A stretch of DNA of 64,000 nucleotides from assembly GCA_030522415.1 (NCBI GenBank), contig CM060107.1, forward strand, positions 46,397,807 through 46,461,806, written 5' to 3'. Of the stretch, positions 1 through 12,376 are shown piece after piece. The notes beneath the pieces are model-generated. The model was not told the DNA's origin, ran no database searches, and saw nothing but the letters and a program-made list of their open reading frames with translations. The DNA is from Channallabes apus (Eukaryota; Chordata; Actinopteri; Siluriformes; Clariidae). Within the stretch, counting starts at the first letter, position 1; the number at the start of each line of letters is the position of its first letter. A program made the position numbers and the translations under genes.

Positions 1-92
1 CCCGAAGCCTCCTGGAATAGGCTCCAGGTCCCCCGCGACCCTGAACACAGGATTAAGCGGTATAGAAAATGAATGAATGAATGAATGTACTG
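1..92 (+). mobile_element. tRNA-derived SINE (family A), 3' end only
   Basis: The window opens inside the 3' half of the commonest SINE of this window. The text 'ctggaataggctccaggtcc' is followed by the tail 'ggtatagaaa' and four ATGA units. Full copies (for example 6136-6510) show a tRNA-like head with pol III A and B boxes. The head lies left of the window. Confidence 0.8.
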
Positions 93-1045
93 TACATAGT
101 AAGTGTCCAAAAGCTACTGTAAGGCCTCAGCAGTATTGGAGTGATGAGGGGTTTGTCCTGTTTGTGTGTGTAAGTAATTTTGCCCAGGGCTGTTATCAAC
201 AACGCTCCTATTGAGGCAGTACTAAAGAGCAGACTGCCATTTACACATGTGGCACTCAGACACATACACACATAACCCCCCATACACACACACACACACA
301 CACAATCAAGGCCAGACCACACACACACACACACACACACACACAAGCCCCACCTAATCATACACCCTGCTCAGCCTGAGGCATATTTTTGGACAATGCC
401 TGTGTTAACGCTCACGTTGTGAATGTCCTCCTCAGCCAATCCTGTGCTGAATCAAAAACAAAACAAAGGTTAATGCATCACAGCTGGCGGAGAACCTGCT
501 CCTGTACTACACATTCCCTGGCCAGCAAGTATGCAGATGTTTACAGACTTAACAAGATCCACTCTTTCCAGCAGGACATGCTTCCAGGTTACAAGCTCTC
601 TCAAAGACACACAAACACAGATTTTCACACGTCAAGAACTTACAGTACAGTGTGTGTAAAGCGTGTCAATTCCACAAGCTCTCTTGGCTTTTTTTTTGGC
701 TTTAAGCGTACGTTGAAACAAAACTGTACAATTGAAATGATACCCCTAATTCGTCTCAGACGCTTGTTTATCAAACTATCATATGATGTGTGTTTTACAC
801 TTTGTAGCCCACCAGTAATACTCCGAAAATGGATAAACGTCCCCAGGCTGAGGGAGAGGAGGGGTTTTTATTGTGTCCACTGACTGACGGCGTCTCATAC
901 ACATCACTGTGTCTTAGTTGTAGTCTAATTTGTAATATTTTTCTCAGATTGATTTCACTTTGATTCTCAGAAATACAGGACAAATGAGCCATTTCCATTT
1001 CAAAGTTCTTAGCTAATGATGATGAAGACTCAGCAACGCATTTCC
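93..1045. other. ust intron, no gene seen
   Basis: Intron sequence upstream of the first ust exon in the window. It contains two (CA)n tracts at about 280-302 and 320-343. Open frames here are low complexity or lack any recognisable domain, so I see no gene. Confidence 0.6.
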
Positions 1046-1065
1046 TAAAATTTCGTGTGTGTGTA

Positions 1066-1107
<42 letters not shown>

Positions 1108-1371
1108 CATACTACAGTACAGTGTGTGTGTGTGTGTGTGTGCATGTGTGTATGTGCGTGTGTGTGTGTATGTGTGTGTGTTCATACTACAATGTGCGTG
1201 TGTGTGTGTGTGTGTGTGTATGTGCGTGTGTGTGTGTATTTGTGTGTGTGTGTTCGTACTACTGTGTGTGTGTGTGTGTTCGTACTACAGTGTGTGTGTG
1301 TTTGTACAGTGTGTGTGTGTTTTTACAGTGTGTGTGTGTGTTTTTTTGTGTGTGTGTGTGTTTTTGTGTGT
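1046..1371. repeat. (GT)n microsatellite with interruptions
   Basis: Long GT-rich tract broken by short interruptions such as 'ttcatactaca' and 'tttgtacag'. It continues in the same style at 3963-4280, because a hAT element (1380-3954) has inserted into a once continuous GT array. Confidence 0.9.
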
Positions 1372-1924
1372 GTTTGTACTAGGGCTGCAACAACTAATCG
1401 ATAAAATCGATAATTATTGATAATGAAATTCGTTGTCAACGAATGGCGTTATCGATTAGTCAGGCTGCTCACGTTATTGAGTCGCGCGACCACAATTTAC
1501 ATTAAACACCTCTTATCGGGCCTTAAAATCGACCGTTTTTCTGCCGGTCGTAGTGTCCGGTGAGCGCGGATGAAGTGCCGAGGGTTTTCTACACATAGGA
1601 GTCAGTGAGAGAGTTCACACAGGCTTTGGTGACGTGTGTTTGTCCGACTGTGCGGTTATACAGGGTTAAAAAAAAACGTTGCATGCAGCTTTTTCTTTGT
1701 GTTCAAATCCCAACGAACACAAGGAAAACACTTCTAGTGCGTTTTCTTCACGTTCATTTTACACTTCGGAGGACCGGATATATCCCATCATCCTACATGC
1801 TGTACAGAGGGGAAATGCGGGAAAAGGGCAAAATAAACAGAGTGCACGCAGTAGTGGCGAGTTTTTTTTCCTCTCCCCACGTCGCCGTATTACGAGAATG
1901 TCTAGTATAGTAACATGAGGGGGA

Positions 1925-3695
1925 ACTGAGATGCAAAGCAAACAATCACCTCACCGTCAACAAACCTGAGTGATCAAATGAGAGTGAGGAAGACAGCATC
2001 TAAACATACCAGTTCACCATAATACTCTACGTCCATGAGTCCCCCAGATCTGCTCCTTTACCTTATGGCAAATCTATTTATTAAAATGCTTGGCTAAATA
2101 AATAGGTTTTGAGCCTAGACTTAAACACTGAGACTGTGTCTGAGTCCCGAACACTATTTGGAAGACTATTCCATAATTTTGGGGCTTTGTAAGAAAAAGC
2201 TCTGCCCCCAGCTGTAGTTTTCATAATACGCGGTACTGACAAGCAGCCTGCATCCTTTGACCGAAGTAGGCGTGGCGGATCGTAAGACACTAGCAGTTCG
2301 CTCAGATACTGCGGCGCGAGACCATTTAATGCTTTATATGTCAATAGTAGTATTTTAAAATCAATGCGAAATTTCACAGGGAGCCAATGCAGTGAAGATA
2401 GGATAGGGGTGATGTGCTCATATCTTCTGGTTCTAGTGAGGACTCTCGCTGCTGCATTCTGGACTAGCTGAAGCTTGTTTATGCACCTAACTGAACAACC
2501 AGACAGTAAGGCATTACAATAGTCCAACCTAGAAGTGATAAAAGCATGAACTAGTTTTTCTGCATCGTTTAGCGACAATATATTTCTTATTTTGGCAATA
2601 TTTCTGAGGTGAAAGAATGCTATCCTGGTGATATTATCTACATGAGCTTCAAATGAAAGGCTGGAATCTATAATCACGCGGAGGTTTTTTTCCTGTTGCA
2701 CTTGACGGAACAGAAAGGCCATCTAAAGTTACGGTGTGATCTAAGATTTTACTTCTAGCTGTATGCGGTCCTATGACTAGAACTTCTGTCTTATCCGGAT
2801 TAAGCAGAAGGAAGTTAATTAGCATCCAATTTCTTATGTCCTGCACACATTGCTCAACTTTAGTAAGATGGTTTTTCTCATCAGGTTTTGTTGAGACGTA
2901 TAACTGTGTGTCGTCAGCATAACAATGAAAACTAATACCATGCTTACGGATTATGTTGCCCAGAGGAAGCATGTAAAGGGAAAAAAGCAGTGGGCCTAGA
3001 ACTGAACCCTGCGGAACGCCAAACTCCACTAGAGAACATGCAGAATAATCACCATTTAAGTCTACATACTGATAACGATCGGTCAAATAGGATCTGAGCC
3101 AGGAGAGGGCTGCACCCTTAATTCCTACTACATATTCTAATCTGTGAAGAAGAATAGCATGATCAATAGTGTCAAAAGCTGCACTGAGGTCGAGTAATAC
3201 AAGCATAGTTACACAACCCTGATCAGAGGCCAATAGGAGGTCATTTACTACTTTAACGAGTGCTGTTTCTGTGCTGTGATGAGGCCTAAATCCTGACTGA
3301 TACAGTTCATGTATGCCATTTCTATGTAGATAGGAGCATAGCTGCTCCGCTACTATCTTTTCCAGAATCTTAGAGATAAAGGGGAGGTTTGATATTGGCC
3401 TGTAATTGGACAGCTGACAGGGGTCGAGGTCAGGTTTCTTAATTATTGGTTTGATAACTGCTAATTTAAAAGATTTTGGAACATAACCAATGCTGAGTGA
3501 GGAATTAATTATTCTCAACAGCGGTTCTGTTATTACTGGTACTATCTGTTTAAGAAAATGTGTCGGTATAGGATCTAATATACAGGTTGATGAATTTGCA
3601 GAAGAGATGAGTGAAATTAGTTCATTCTCTTCAAGAGGAGTAAAGTATTCTAGGTTTGAATCTGACATGGCTAGGTTAACATCTGTATCAATTAC
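1925..3695 (-). mobile_element. L2-type LINE fragment, copy 1
   Basis: Minus-strand non-LTR retrotransposon fragment lying within the hAT termini. It is nearly identical to copy 3 (54879-57119) from 'gagatg(c/t)aaagcaaac' onward. The usual 3' tail seen in copies 2 and 3 (text 'tttgtatagcgc' on the + strand) is missing here, and the endonuclease half is missing at the 5' side. The fragment is truncated at both ends. Confidence 0.85.
2081..3668 (-). pseudogene. L2-like reverse transcriptase, frameshifted
   Basis: Reverse transcriptase of a non-LTR LINE, which copies its own RNA at the target nick. Reading the minus strand, one frame covers 3668-2649 and a second covers 2722-2081. A change near 2685-2695 (extra bases around a T run, compared with copy 3) breaks the frame. 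Visible RT motifs are '[19 protein letters not shown]', '[13 protein letters not shown]', '[16 protein letters not shown]' and the catalytic 'YADD' (codons at 2910-2921). The C-terminal part carries '[20 protein letters not shown]'. The N-terminal endonuclease domain is absent, so the copy cannot work on its own. Assignment to the L2/Maui-like clade is from recalled family sequence. Confidence 0.9.
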
Positions 3696-3725
3696 AGAAT
3701 TACATGTATGTATGTATGTATGTAT

Positions 3726-3800
3726 GCAGATGGCAAGTTGATTGTTTTATTTACATATATATATATATATAAAAATAAACAATGTCAACTTGCCATCTGC
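3726..3800. repeat. Imperfect hairpin, arms about 27 bases
   Basis: 'gcagatggcaagttga' at 3726-3741 is inverted at 3785-3800 as 'tcaacttgccatctgc'. The inner arms (ttgttttattt / aaataaacaa) extend the pairing with a small bulge around an (AT)n loop. It lies inside the right part of the hAT element. Confidence 0.8.
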
Positions 3801-3961
3801 AATTATTGTTAAAAACAAAACAAATGTTGGTATGGTTTTATATATAATTATAAGCAAACCATCAAATTAAAGAAGCGCTTAGCGGCATCCGATTAATCAA
3901 AACAATAATCGGCCAACTAATCGATTATCAAAATAATCGTTAGTTGCAGCCCTAGTTTGTA

Positions 3962-3962
<1 letters not shown>

Positions 3963-4005
<43 letters not shown>

Positions 4006-4020
4006 TTTTGTGTGTGTTTG

Positions 4021-4057
<37 letters not shown>

Positions 4058-4095
4058 TACAGTGTGTGTTTGTACAGTGTGTGTGTGTGTTTGTA

Positions 4096-4162
<67 letters not shown>

Positions 4163-4300
4163 TGTGTGTGTTTGTACAGTGTGTGTGTGTTTTTGTGTGT
4201 GTTTGTACAGTATGTGTGTGTGTGTGTGTTTGTACAGTTTGTGTTTGTGTGTGTGTGTGTGTGTTTGTTTGTGATTGTACACACACACACACACACACAC
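3963..4300. repeat. (GT)n microsatellite, right half
   Basis: Continuation of the GT array interrupted by the hAT element, ending in a short (CA)n tract at about 4279-4301. Short spacers 'tttgtacag' recur at intervals, as in the left half. Confidence 0.9.
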
Positions 4301-4491
4301 CAGGAGAAGCTCATATTAGGCCTTCATCATAAAATTCATTGTTATTTGTATGTAAATTCTGGCTAGTTTCCACTTCCACGAGCTCCTTTAATTATATGAA
4401 CGAACTAACTTTACAATGCTGAAACAAGGAGCAAAGTCAAGAACGATATAATATGTTTTTTTCTTTTTAAATAATGATTTGTATAAACAAA

Positions 4492-5053
4492 AATGGTTTA
4501 TATCACCAGCAAACAATACAGAGTGCAGCAGTTCGTCGTATCACTTCACCTGCAAATCCGCATGGGACTGAACTCGAATCTCTGTAGCGCTGATGTATAC
4601 TTAAGACATGCTGTCAATCAAAAAAAGGGGTTCCGCCCTTTAAACAGCTCCTCCAATCATCATGCAGCAGCCCAGCGTCCTGGCCCGCCCACTGCTCCAC
4701 TCACTTCCAGACAAGCTGAGCTTCCCTGCAAGTGAAGATTTTGGTGCATTTATCCAATTACCATCCAGCTTTTCCTCTGTGCTCCGCCATAGAGCTCCAG
4801 TGAAGCTGGGCTTCAGGAGGGTTTAACGCGCTGTGCGGCACGGAAATGTATGACAAGAAAATCCCGTCAAACAATCTACAATAAATACCTGATTCTGAAC
4901 GAGCTAGTGTAGTCATGAAGTTGAACGTGTTATAGCGCACTTTTATTAAAACCAATATAAATACGACAGTGCATACTGTATATGAGCATTTATTTTCTGA
5001 CATAGTAGAGGAAGTAAAGCTTCCCTTGTAGTCTTAGAGCAGCCGCCACTGAC
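4492..5053. mobile_element. Dispersed repeat R1, copy 1 (ends GCCGCCACTG)
   Basis: About 560 bases closely matching 40919-41498, in the same orientation. Both copies begin at 'aatggtttatatcaccagca' and end at 'gccgccactg'. The reverse complement of that end, CAGTGGCGGC, looks like a DNA-transposon terminus (hAT-like), but no matching left terminus is present. I treat it as the 3' part of an unidentified transposon. Confidence 0.7.
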
Positions 5054-5459
5054 ATACACACACGCGCACACAGAATTATTAATAACTATGTGGTTAGTGG
5101 TGAACCATCATCTTCGAGGAACAAATGTGGTTGAAGATGTTTTTTTTAATAGTAGGTTTAGGGTAAGAGGAGAGGCGGATGATGCACCCATCATGCCTAG
5201 TGCCTACTGTACGTATCAGGTCTGGGTTCAGCAACAGGCACGTTATTCGGCACTTGCACGGTTGTAACTGTTGCACGGTTGCAGCCTGTGGCAGTAAAAG
5301 TTTGTTCTTTTAATTATTCTACATGATTTCATACAATTGAATGTGAAGATGTAAGAGTGTTTTGGGTGCGCAAGACTTTTTACAGTACATTTTAATATAT
5401 GTCTACCTACTGCTTCTGCTTCTATTACACTGGCTTAAGTGTGTGTGTGTGTTTTGCAG

Positions 5460-5615
5460 GTGCTGCCGTTCCCCAGTCAGGTGATCTATAATCGAGTAGG
5501 GAAGTGTGGCAGTCGCACTGTGGTGCTGCTCCTCAGGATCCTGGCAGAGAGGCACCAGTTTAATCTGGTTTCGTCTGACATTCACAACAAAACTAGACTC
5601 ACCAAGCATGAGCAG
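5460..5615 (+). CDS. ust: ust exon a (PAPS 5'-phosphosulfate loop)
   Basis: The acceptor 'ttttgcag' precedes codon GTG, and the donor is 'gtcagt'. The 52 codons start 'VLPFPSQVIYNRVGKCGSRT' and end 'TRLTKHEQ', phase 0 at both ends. The acceptor's pyrimidine tract is an imperfect (GT)n run. Confidence 0.95.
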
Positions 5616-6887
5616 GTCAGTGCGCACATACACACACACACACAATTTACTTTGTACCCTGTTTCATCGCTATAACTTAGGGGATATAAATCACTTGCCA
5701 TTCAAAGGAAACGTTTTCATCGTCAGTAAACCTTTTGATTATAGCCAAACATTTCCATTGTTGGGAAACATTTCTGTTATGATGGAATTCTACTGAAATC
5801 AATTTGTCCTTAAAAAAGCATTTCCGTTATGAGGAAGTATTTCCATTGTGAGCCATCTTTTTTCTTTTGTGCAAAAAAAAAAAAAATGTCCCGTTTTCAG
5901 GAAAAGGAGCATGTCCATACGTCCGTAACATGTTGTGATGAAAAGGACATATGTCCATTTCCCAGGGGAAACATGTCCCTTTCTACAGACACATGTCCTT
6001 TCCTTACAGTGGACATTTTTCCTGGAACCTACAGCAGAAATATTCTTCTCATTCTAAGAAAGCATTTCTAATGTGAGGAAATTCGAATCGATTGTAAACA
6101 TTTCCAGTTCTCAGGAAGCGAGTCTACTATGATCATTCATTCATTCATCTTCTATACCGCTTAATCCTGTGTTCAGGGTCGCGGGGGACCTGGAGCCTAT
6201 CCCAGGAGACTTCGGGCACTAGGCGGGGTACACCCTGGACAGGGTGCCAATCCATCGCAGGGCACACACACATACACACACTCACACACCCAATCACACA
6301 CTACGGGCAATTTGGGAACGCCAATTAGCCTAACCTGCATATCTTTGGACTGTGGGAGGAAACCGGAGTACCCGGAGGAAACCCACCAAGCACGGGGAGA
6401 ACATGCAAACTCCATGCACACAGAGACGGGAATCGAGCCTGGCCGGGGAACCGAACCCAGACCCTGGAGGTGCAAGGCGACAGTGCTAACCACTACACCA
6501 CCGCGCCGCCCTACTATGATCAAACATTTACAATTTTTTTTTTTTTACATTTTCATAACCATAACCATTTCATAACAGCAGAAACAAAAAAATAGTTGTG
6601 GTTTGCCTGAATCTAGTCGTTATCAAAATTCTTTGTTGTTGCAACGAAATTGTGCTGATTTAGAAATTACTTTCAAGTCGTTTTACATTTTTAATATTAA
6701 TTAACTGTCTCTTGTTGACATAAGGAAATTAAAGGCCTTAACCATAGAACATGTCTAGCAGTGAAGCACAACCGAATAGTACTTACAGAAGAGGAAAAAA
6801 ACACACTTTTCTTCATGGTGAATAGAAAAGAAAACTTCCTTTCATTCATTTTGGATGGAACTCAAGCCACTGCACCATCATGAACAA

Positions 6888-6942
<55 letters not shown>

Positions 6943-9012
6943 CATACGTGCGTGCGTGCGTGTGTACTCAGTCTTGAAAAGTCTCACATGCAGCATTTTA
7001 ATGCAGTTAAACTCCGCTTCCCGCTGTCAGATGGAACGAGAGAGAGAGGTTTTCAAAAGAGGGAAGTATACTCTAAAGTTGACTTGAATGTTTTAAAGTG
7101 AACCTTTAAAACATTAACAACCTTTAAAATATGACCACAAGAGAACCGAACTGAAGACACGAATCAAAGTTATTGCCTTAATCATTCTAATAGAAGCGGG
7201 ATGGAGAAAATGTACAAAAACGTCACGAAAGCTGAAAAAGATGGTCTCAGTGGTGGCAACATGATAGCAAGAAGGTGTAGGTACCAGAAGAAGTGCTACC
7301 AGAAGTCATCAGACCTAACTTCAAAAGATCAGCTTTTTGACCTGGTTTTATTTATGAGAGCACCCACATGATTGATGGGATGACGTTAGCTTCCTCTTGG
7401 CCTTGGGGGTATGCAAAAAAATAAAATAAAATAAACACACAATATATAGTGTTACATAGTCGCTTGGAAAGAATTTGGTCTCCAGTTACTTACAATGCTC
7501 TAAAATGGAGGATGGTGGAGGATGTTTGTGTGAAAGCTGTAATTCCCATATGGTTCCCATGATATGGACGAGCACACAGGCTAATTAAAGCTGACGTCCT
7601 GTGCGTTAACCTCATAGTTACTGTATTGTGCTGGGATAAAGAGACCGCAGGGCTAAATATATTGAAATTCTTTTATATGCAGCACATGTTATTTTAAAAA
7701 AATATATATATATATTGCTTAAGTTAAAGTTCTCTAAAGTTCTAGTGACAGACACTGGAAACACCTTGTTGATGGAGGATTCAGAGGCTTTTCTTTCTAT
7801 GGCTGAAAGAAAGGATACAGAACCTTAAAAAAAAAAGCTACTCTTTATTCTAAACCATGGGAATCAGAAAAGAAAGGACCTCAGAAGGAACAACACTAAT
7901 TAACAACATGGATAAGGATTGTTTTTCACTCTTGGAACCCGAGAGCTACATGGGTTCCCCTGAAACCGCGTTCAACAAATGTTTGATTCAAATTTTATTG
8001 AAACGATCACCGTGCTAATTAAATATCAATCATTGAGTCTGATTAAGATTTGGTTTTCTTCTGGACGCATCACATTGTGTGTATAGAAGTGCTCTTACTT
8101 TCACTATTAAACACAGCTATGATTTTTAACCATGCAACTTCAAGTGTTTAAATGATCTCAATTCATGATTTGTTTCTTCCACAAAGCTGACGGTTCAACA
8201 CTATCCTTCCATGTTTTAAGACTGTGTTGAAAGATTCTTAACCCAGTTCCAGTCATTTCAAATCTCCTTAGTTGCTTTCTTTGCTTGATGCAGCCCAGTA
8301 ATTTGACCGTTCTGAAATGGCGGCATTTAAAACATTTTCTTTGGCCAGGCAGTGTATAATTATAATATTGCATAATTGCCCAAGAAAGTCTTCGTGCTTA
8401 CATAAAACTGTCAGTTAAAATGTATCCGTGCTAATAAGTAATCCTTACTATCATGAATCTGAATACAGACTTATTGTTGTCAAACAAGAGCGTAATATAC
8501 AGTATCAACCTGAGTCCAACAGATATATGGGAATTGACATCAGGAGCTGAGCAGACCTGTAGTGCCATTAAGTTCATACAACAATTTCCAACCCTGAAAG
8601 ACTGTTTGTTACAACAAACAGGCCCATGTCATAGCCCCGAGCCGTTCCTCATGTTATGGTCAGTTCAAAGGTTTCACAGCTGAAGAACATCAGACAGAAT
8701 AAAGCTGTGTGGGGAATTTTAACGACTTGCTTCCTTGAGCATCACAGAGATACAGACACATCGTTCTCATCTTTAAACGATCCTACAGTAGACTTCCAGC
8801 TCGGCATTCAACACGTAAAAGTGTACAGTAGGTATTCAGATTCGCATTCTTTTCCAGGTTTAATGTGAACACCAGACTTGCTTTGACCTTTGAACTTTGA
8901 CCTGTGCATTACTAAAGCACTGAGAGTTAGTCACCCAGCACCTTTAAAACTTTTGTCCTCTCTTCTAGAAAATGGAACTATTTGATCATTCTTCCAAACA
9001 CTAATTTACATA

Positions 9013-9068
<56 letters not shown>

Positions 9069-12000
9069 ACAAATTTGCAATGCATACACTGAAATCTAAC
9101 ACAAGTCTTAACCTCAGGAACCAACAATAAATATTTCTTTTTTTTTTTTCCTTTTAGTGCTACACAAAGGGAAAACTGTCAACCTTATGATATTAAACAT
9201 GTCCACACACAGACACACACATACACACGTACCCATGCATGCTTCTGAAAGTGTCAGTGTAACCACAGGTGTACAGGAAATATCGTCATGCAGATGAGGT
9301 CATTACCTGTGGTCACAGAGATTGCTTGTGTGGTTTGTCTGTTTCACAGGTATGAAAGAGGAGAGAGAGAGAGAGAGAGACCCCTAAACTTTTAATTACT
9401 CTTATAATAACACGCATTACAACCATACAGTATGTGAAAGCCTTTTTTTTCTATGACAATTTAACTCGACGTCCAGCACATAGAGATATTATGTACAGTA
9501 TGTATCATATTGTATATATTTTTATATTTAAAGCATGACCCCAAGGACCAAAAAGTAATTTCCAAATTTTTAATCGAAACCTTCTGATTGAACCCATCAG
9601 ACATCTACATTACTAACATGGAAGTGTGTGTGAGATATTTTTTTCTTCATTTTTAATGAGACCTGAAAGAACCTGATTTGCATGTTCACACTTATTAATT
9701 TCTTAATACATTAGACTTGTGTTGATTAAGTAGTGACGTATGTAAAAGTACTTATTACTGTACGTTACTGAGGAGTTTTCCACTAGAACTGGCTATTTAA
9801 GTTAAGTTGATGTGTCATTTAAATCATGTAGGATTAAGTAACGCATCCGTCACGGCAGCTGCCGAGGCTCTAAATGTTTCGTCGTGCTCCCTGTTTGTGT
9901 TGGAAGCGGAGTTTGGAACGAGCGCTGCTCAGGCTGTACCCCGCTGGTTTATTCAAAAACCATAAATGGCGGATAAAAAAAAAAGTTTTAAAAAAATGAA
10001 ATGGCTGTCAACATAATGTGCGTTCTGTTTTCTTGTCCATCAGGTGGAGTTGATGAAAAACATCAGCACGATGCCGCAGCCCTTCCTGTACACCAGGCAC
10101 GTTCACTTCCTCAACTTCAGCAGGTGAGCCAGAGAGTTCTTCATACTGACTGCCGAGGTGTTCCGTTACAACGGCTACTGTATAATCTACAGACTCTGGG
10201 ATGTTCCTCAGGTTCAGGATGGAGCAGCCTGTCTACATTAACATCATCAGAGATCCCATCAACCGCTTCCTGTCCAATTACTTTTTCCGCCGCTTCGGGG
10301 ACTGGAGAGGCGAGCAGAATCACTTGATCCGTACGCCTCGGATGAAAGACGACGAGAGATACCTGGTCAGAGTTCTTTCTTTCTGTTTGCTGTTTCCTAC
10401 CGTCGTAACTTTTAGTCTTTTATTTATTTTTCTTCTCTTTCTTTAAACGCAAAAATCCCGCGCAGGTGTGTGAGAATTTATGGGACGTTTGTTAACTCAG
10501 CTGTTTGCTGAGCTCTTACGTTTGTGGAAGCCAACTGCCTCAAGCATTACTGAAAAAGCCAGGAGACTAACAGCAAAATGAGATATCTGAATTTTGTCCA
10601 AAATGGCCTGGATGAGTGTTCTTTGTTTTCTATTGTTTAGATGTAGGAGCTCAGCACGGGCACTGGTGTCTCAGTGGTAGGTCTCTCGCCTGCCTTGCTG
10701 AAGGCACATTCGATTCCCACCCAGTGCTTGTTGTTGTGCGGATAGGATGGTCCACTGTGGCGACCCCTCAACGAGAGCAGACAGAAGACTTAACAACAAC
10801 AGATGAAGGAGCTCAGCATTTTATTTTGAGCATCATTGTCTTGACCTGACAAAATACTCCTTCTATGATATTTTTTTTTCCCCTTACTTATATCAGCCTG
10901 AGAAACACAGCATGGACTCTGACGCCTACGTACTGTAATTTGCTCATAAATCTACCACAGATATGATCAGCATGCCCCGAGTGTACAACTCTCCGAAAAG
11001 CTCTGTATATTACAGTATATTTTAGTTGACGGTTACACTGACCCCCTCTCCGATGTTCCGATGATGGTTGCGCGAGTCGTGAAAGGGTGGCTTTAGATTC
11101 GCGCGAGCATAGGCCAGTAACCAGTTGGTATCATAGTAACTTCACTGCTGTAATGCGGTTTCTAGGTACATACAAATGTAAAACACTCAACAGAAACCTG
11201 GAGCTTGCAGCTGATTACATGAAGACTTGGCACCGTGGTTTAATTACAGGAATGCTGCTCTGAGCCCAGATTAGTTCTTGGCTGAAGATGAAGTCTGCTC
11301 TGGTACAAAAACAAATCAACATCAGCAGTTTGTTAATTTTAGTCTTGCATAAGTACAGGTCGTGTCACGAGGCTTTTTTTCTTTTTTTTTTATTCTAAAT
11401 GAGTCATGGAGTGTTTATTGAGGGTCTGTTTCCTGTCTAACATCCAATAATAATTTACTGAACATGAAAATAGGCTCTCTTTATTATAAATCTTTATTTG
11501 TCACATATGCTTTACAACACAGTGTCAGTCATGATGTACTGTACAGTAATGCCCCCTGGAACAGAGAGGGTTAAAGGCCCAGTAGTGTCAGCTTAGAGGG
11601 CGTGGCGATCTGATCAATAACCCCCTGAAAAAATGTGTGTTTTTATATAAATAAGGGTTTGTTTTAATTGCCTTGATGTAAGAAATGTGTTGAGTTGTGA
11701 AATGTCTGTATCCTGGGTTTACATAAATGTTTGGTCTCAACGGAACAGTATGAGATAGCAAAATTCGGAGACATTCCAGATCCACAGAGCTGCTATCTAG
11801 CCAAGTTGTTTTTTTTCTTCTTTCCTTCTTTCCTGCAAAACATTTACATCACAAAAAAAAACCCAGACAAAAAAAAAAACTGAGTGATAATGAACTGTTA
11901 AACCTCGAAAACAGGAAGTCCATATACTGTATTATACAGTCAACATCAACCTTATAATCCCTAGTTCATGGTTAAAAATCTGCTGTTCAAGAGTCGCCGA

Positions 12001-12318
12001 TCCAAAGACACTAAAAAATTGTACAAAAATGTACAGTTAAACCTTGGATTGTGAGCATAATTCGTTCTGGGAAGCGTGCTTATAATCCAAAACACTTGTA
12101 TATTAAAGCGAATTTCACCATAAGATATAATGGAAACTCTGATGATTCGCTCTACAGCCCAAAAAATTTTCATATCAAAATAATTAATACAAATTATGAA
12201 GTAAAAGTAAAACAAATGAACCTGCACTTTACCTTTGAAAAGAAGCATGGCTGGTGTGAGACGAGAGAAGGAGGAGGAGGGGGGCGGGGAGGGGGTTATT
12301 GTGTAAGACGACTTTCAT

Positions 12319-12376
<58 letters not shown>

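Larger units (their letters stand above)
1380..3954. mobile_element. hAT-type DNA transposon with L2 insert
   Basis: Terminal inverted repeats start TAGGGCTGCAAC on the left and end GTTGCAGCCCTA on the right, with further inverted similarity (CTAATCGAT, ATAATCG) inside. An exact 8-bp duplication, GTTTGTAC, flanks it at 1372-1379 and 3955-3962. An 8-bp duplication is the hallmark of the hAT superfamily. No hAT transposase remains. The interior is largely an L2 LINE fragment (about 1925-3695), so the element is non-autonomous. The insertion sits inside a GT microsatellite of the ust intron. Confidence 0.9.
10366..12033. other. ust intron with SINE fragments
   Basis: Apart from the SINE pieces at 10657-10812 and 11484-11612 I see only AT-rich sequence without a gene. 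Confidence 0.5.

Noticed and set aside
389..883. Open frame of 164 codons on the + strand
   Set aside because: No domain, no splice or codon-use support, and it lies in repeat-rich intron sequence.
1055..1420. Cys/Val-rich open frames over the GT tract
   Set aside because: Products of a (GT)n microsatellite; every frame stays open because the repeat lacks stops.
3897..4366. His/Thr- and Cys/Val-rich open frames on both strands
   Set aside because: Microsatellite artefacts.
6312..6575. Open frame in SINE sequence (also 22184-22408, 24287-24511, 46822-47080)
   Set aside because: The same translated SINE body recurs at every copy; not a protein-coding gene.
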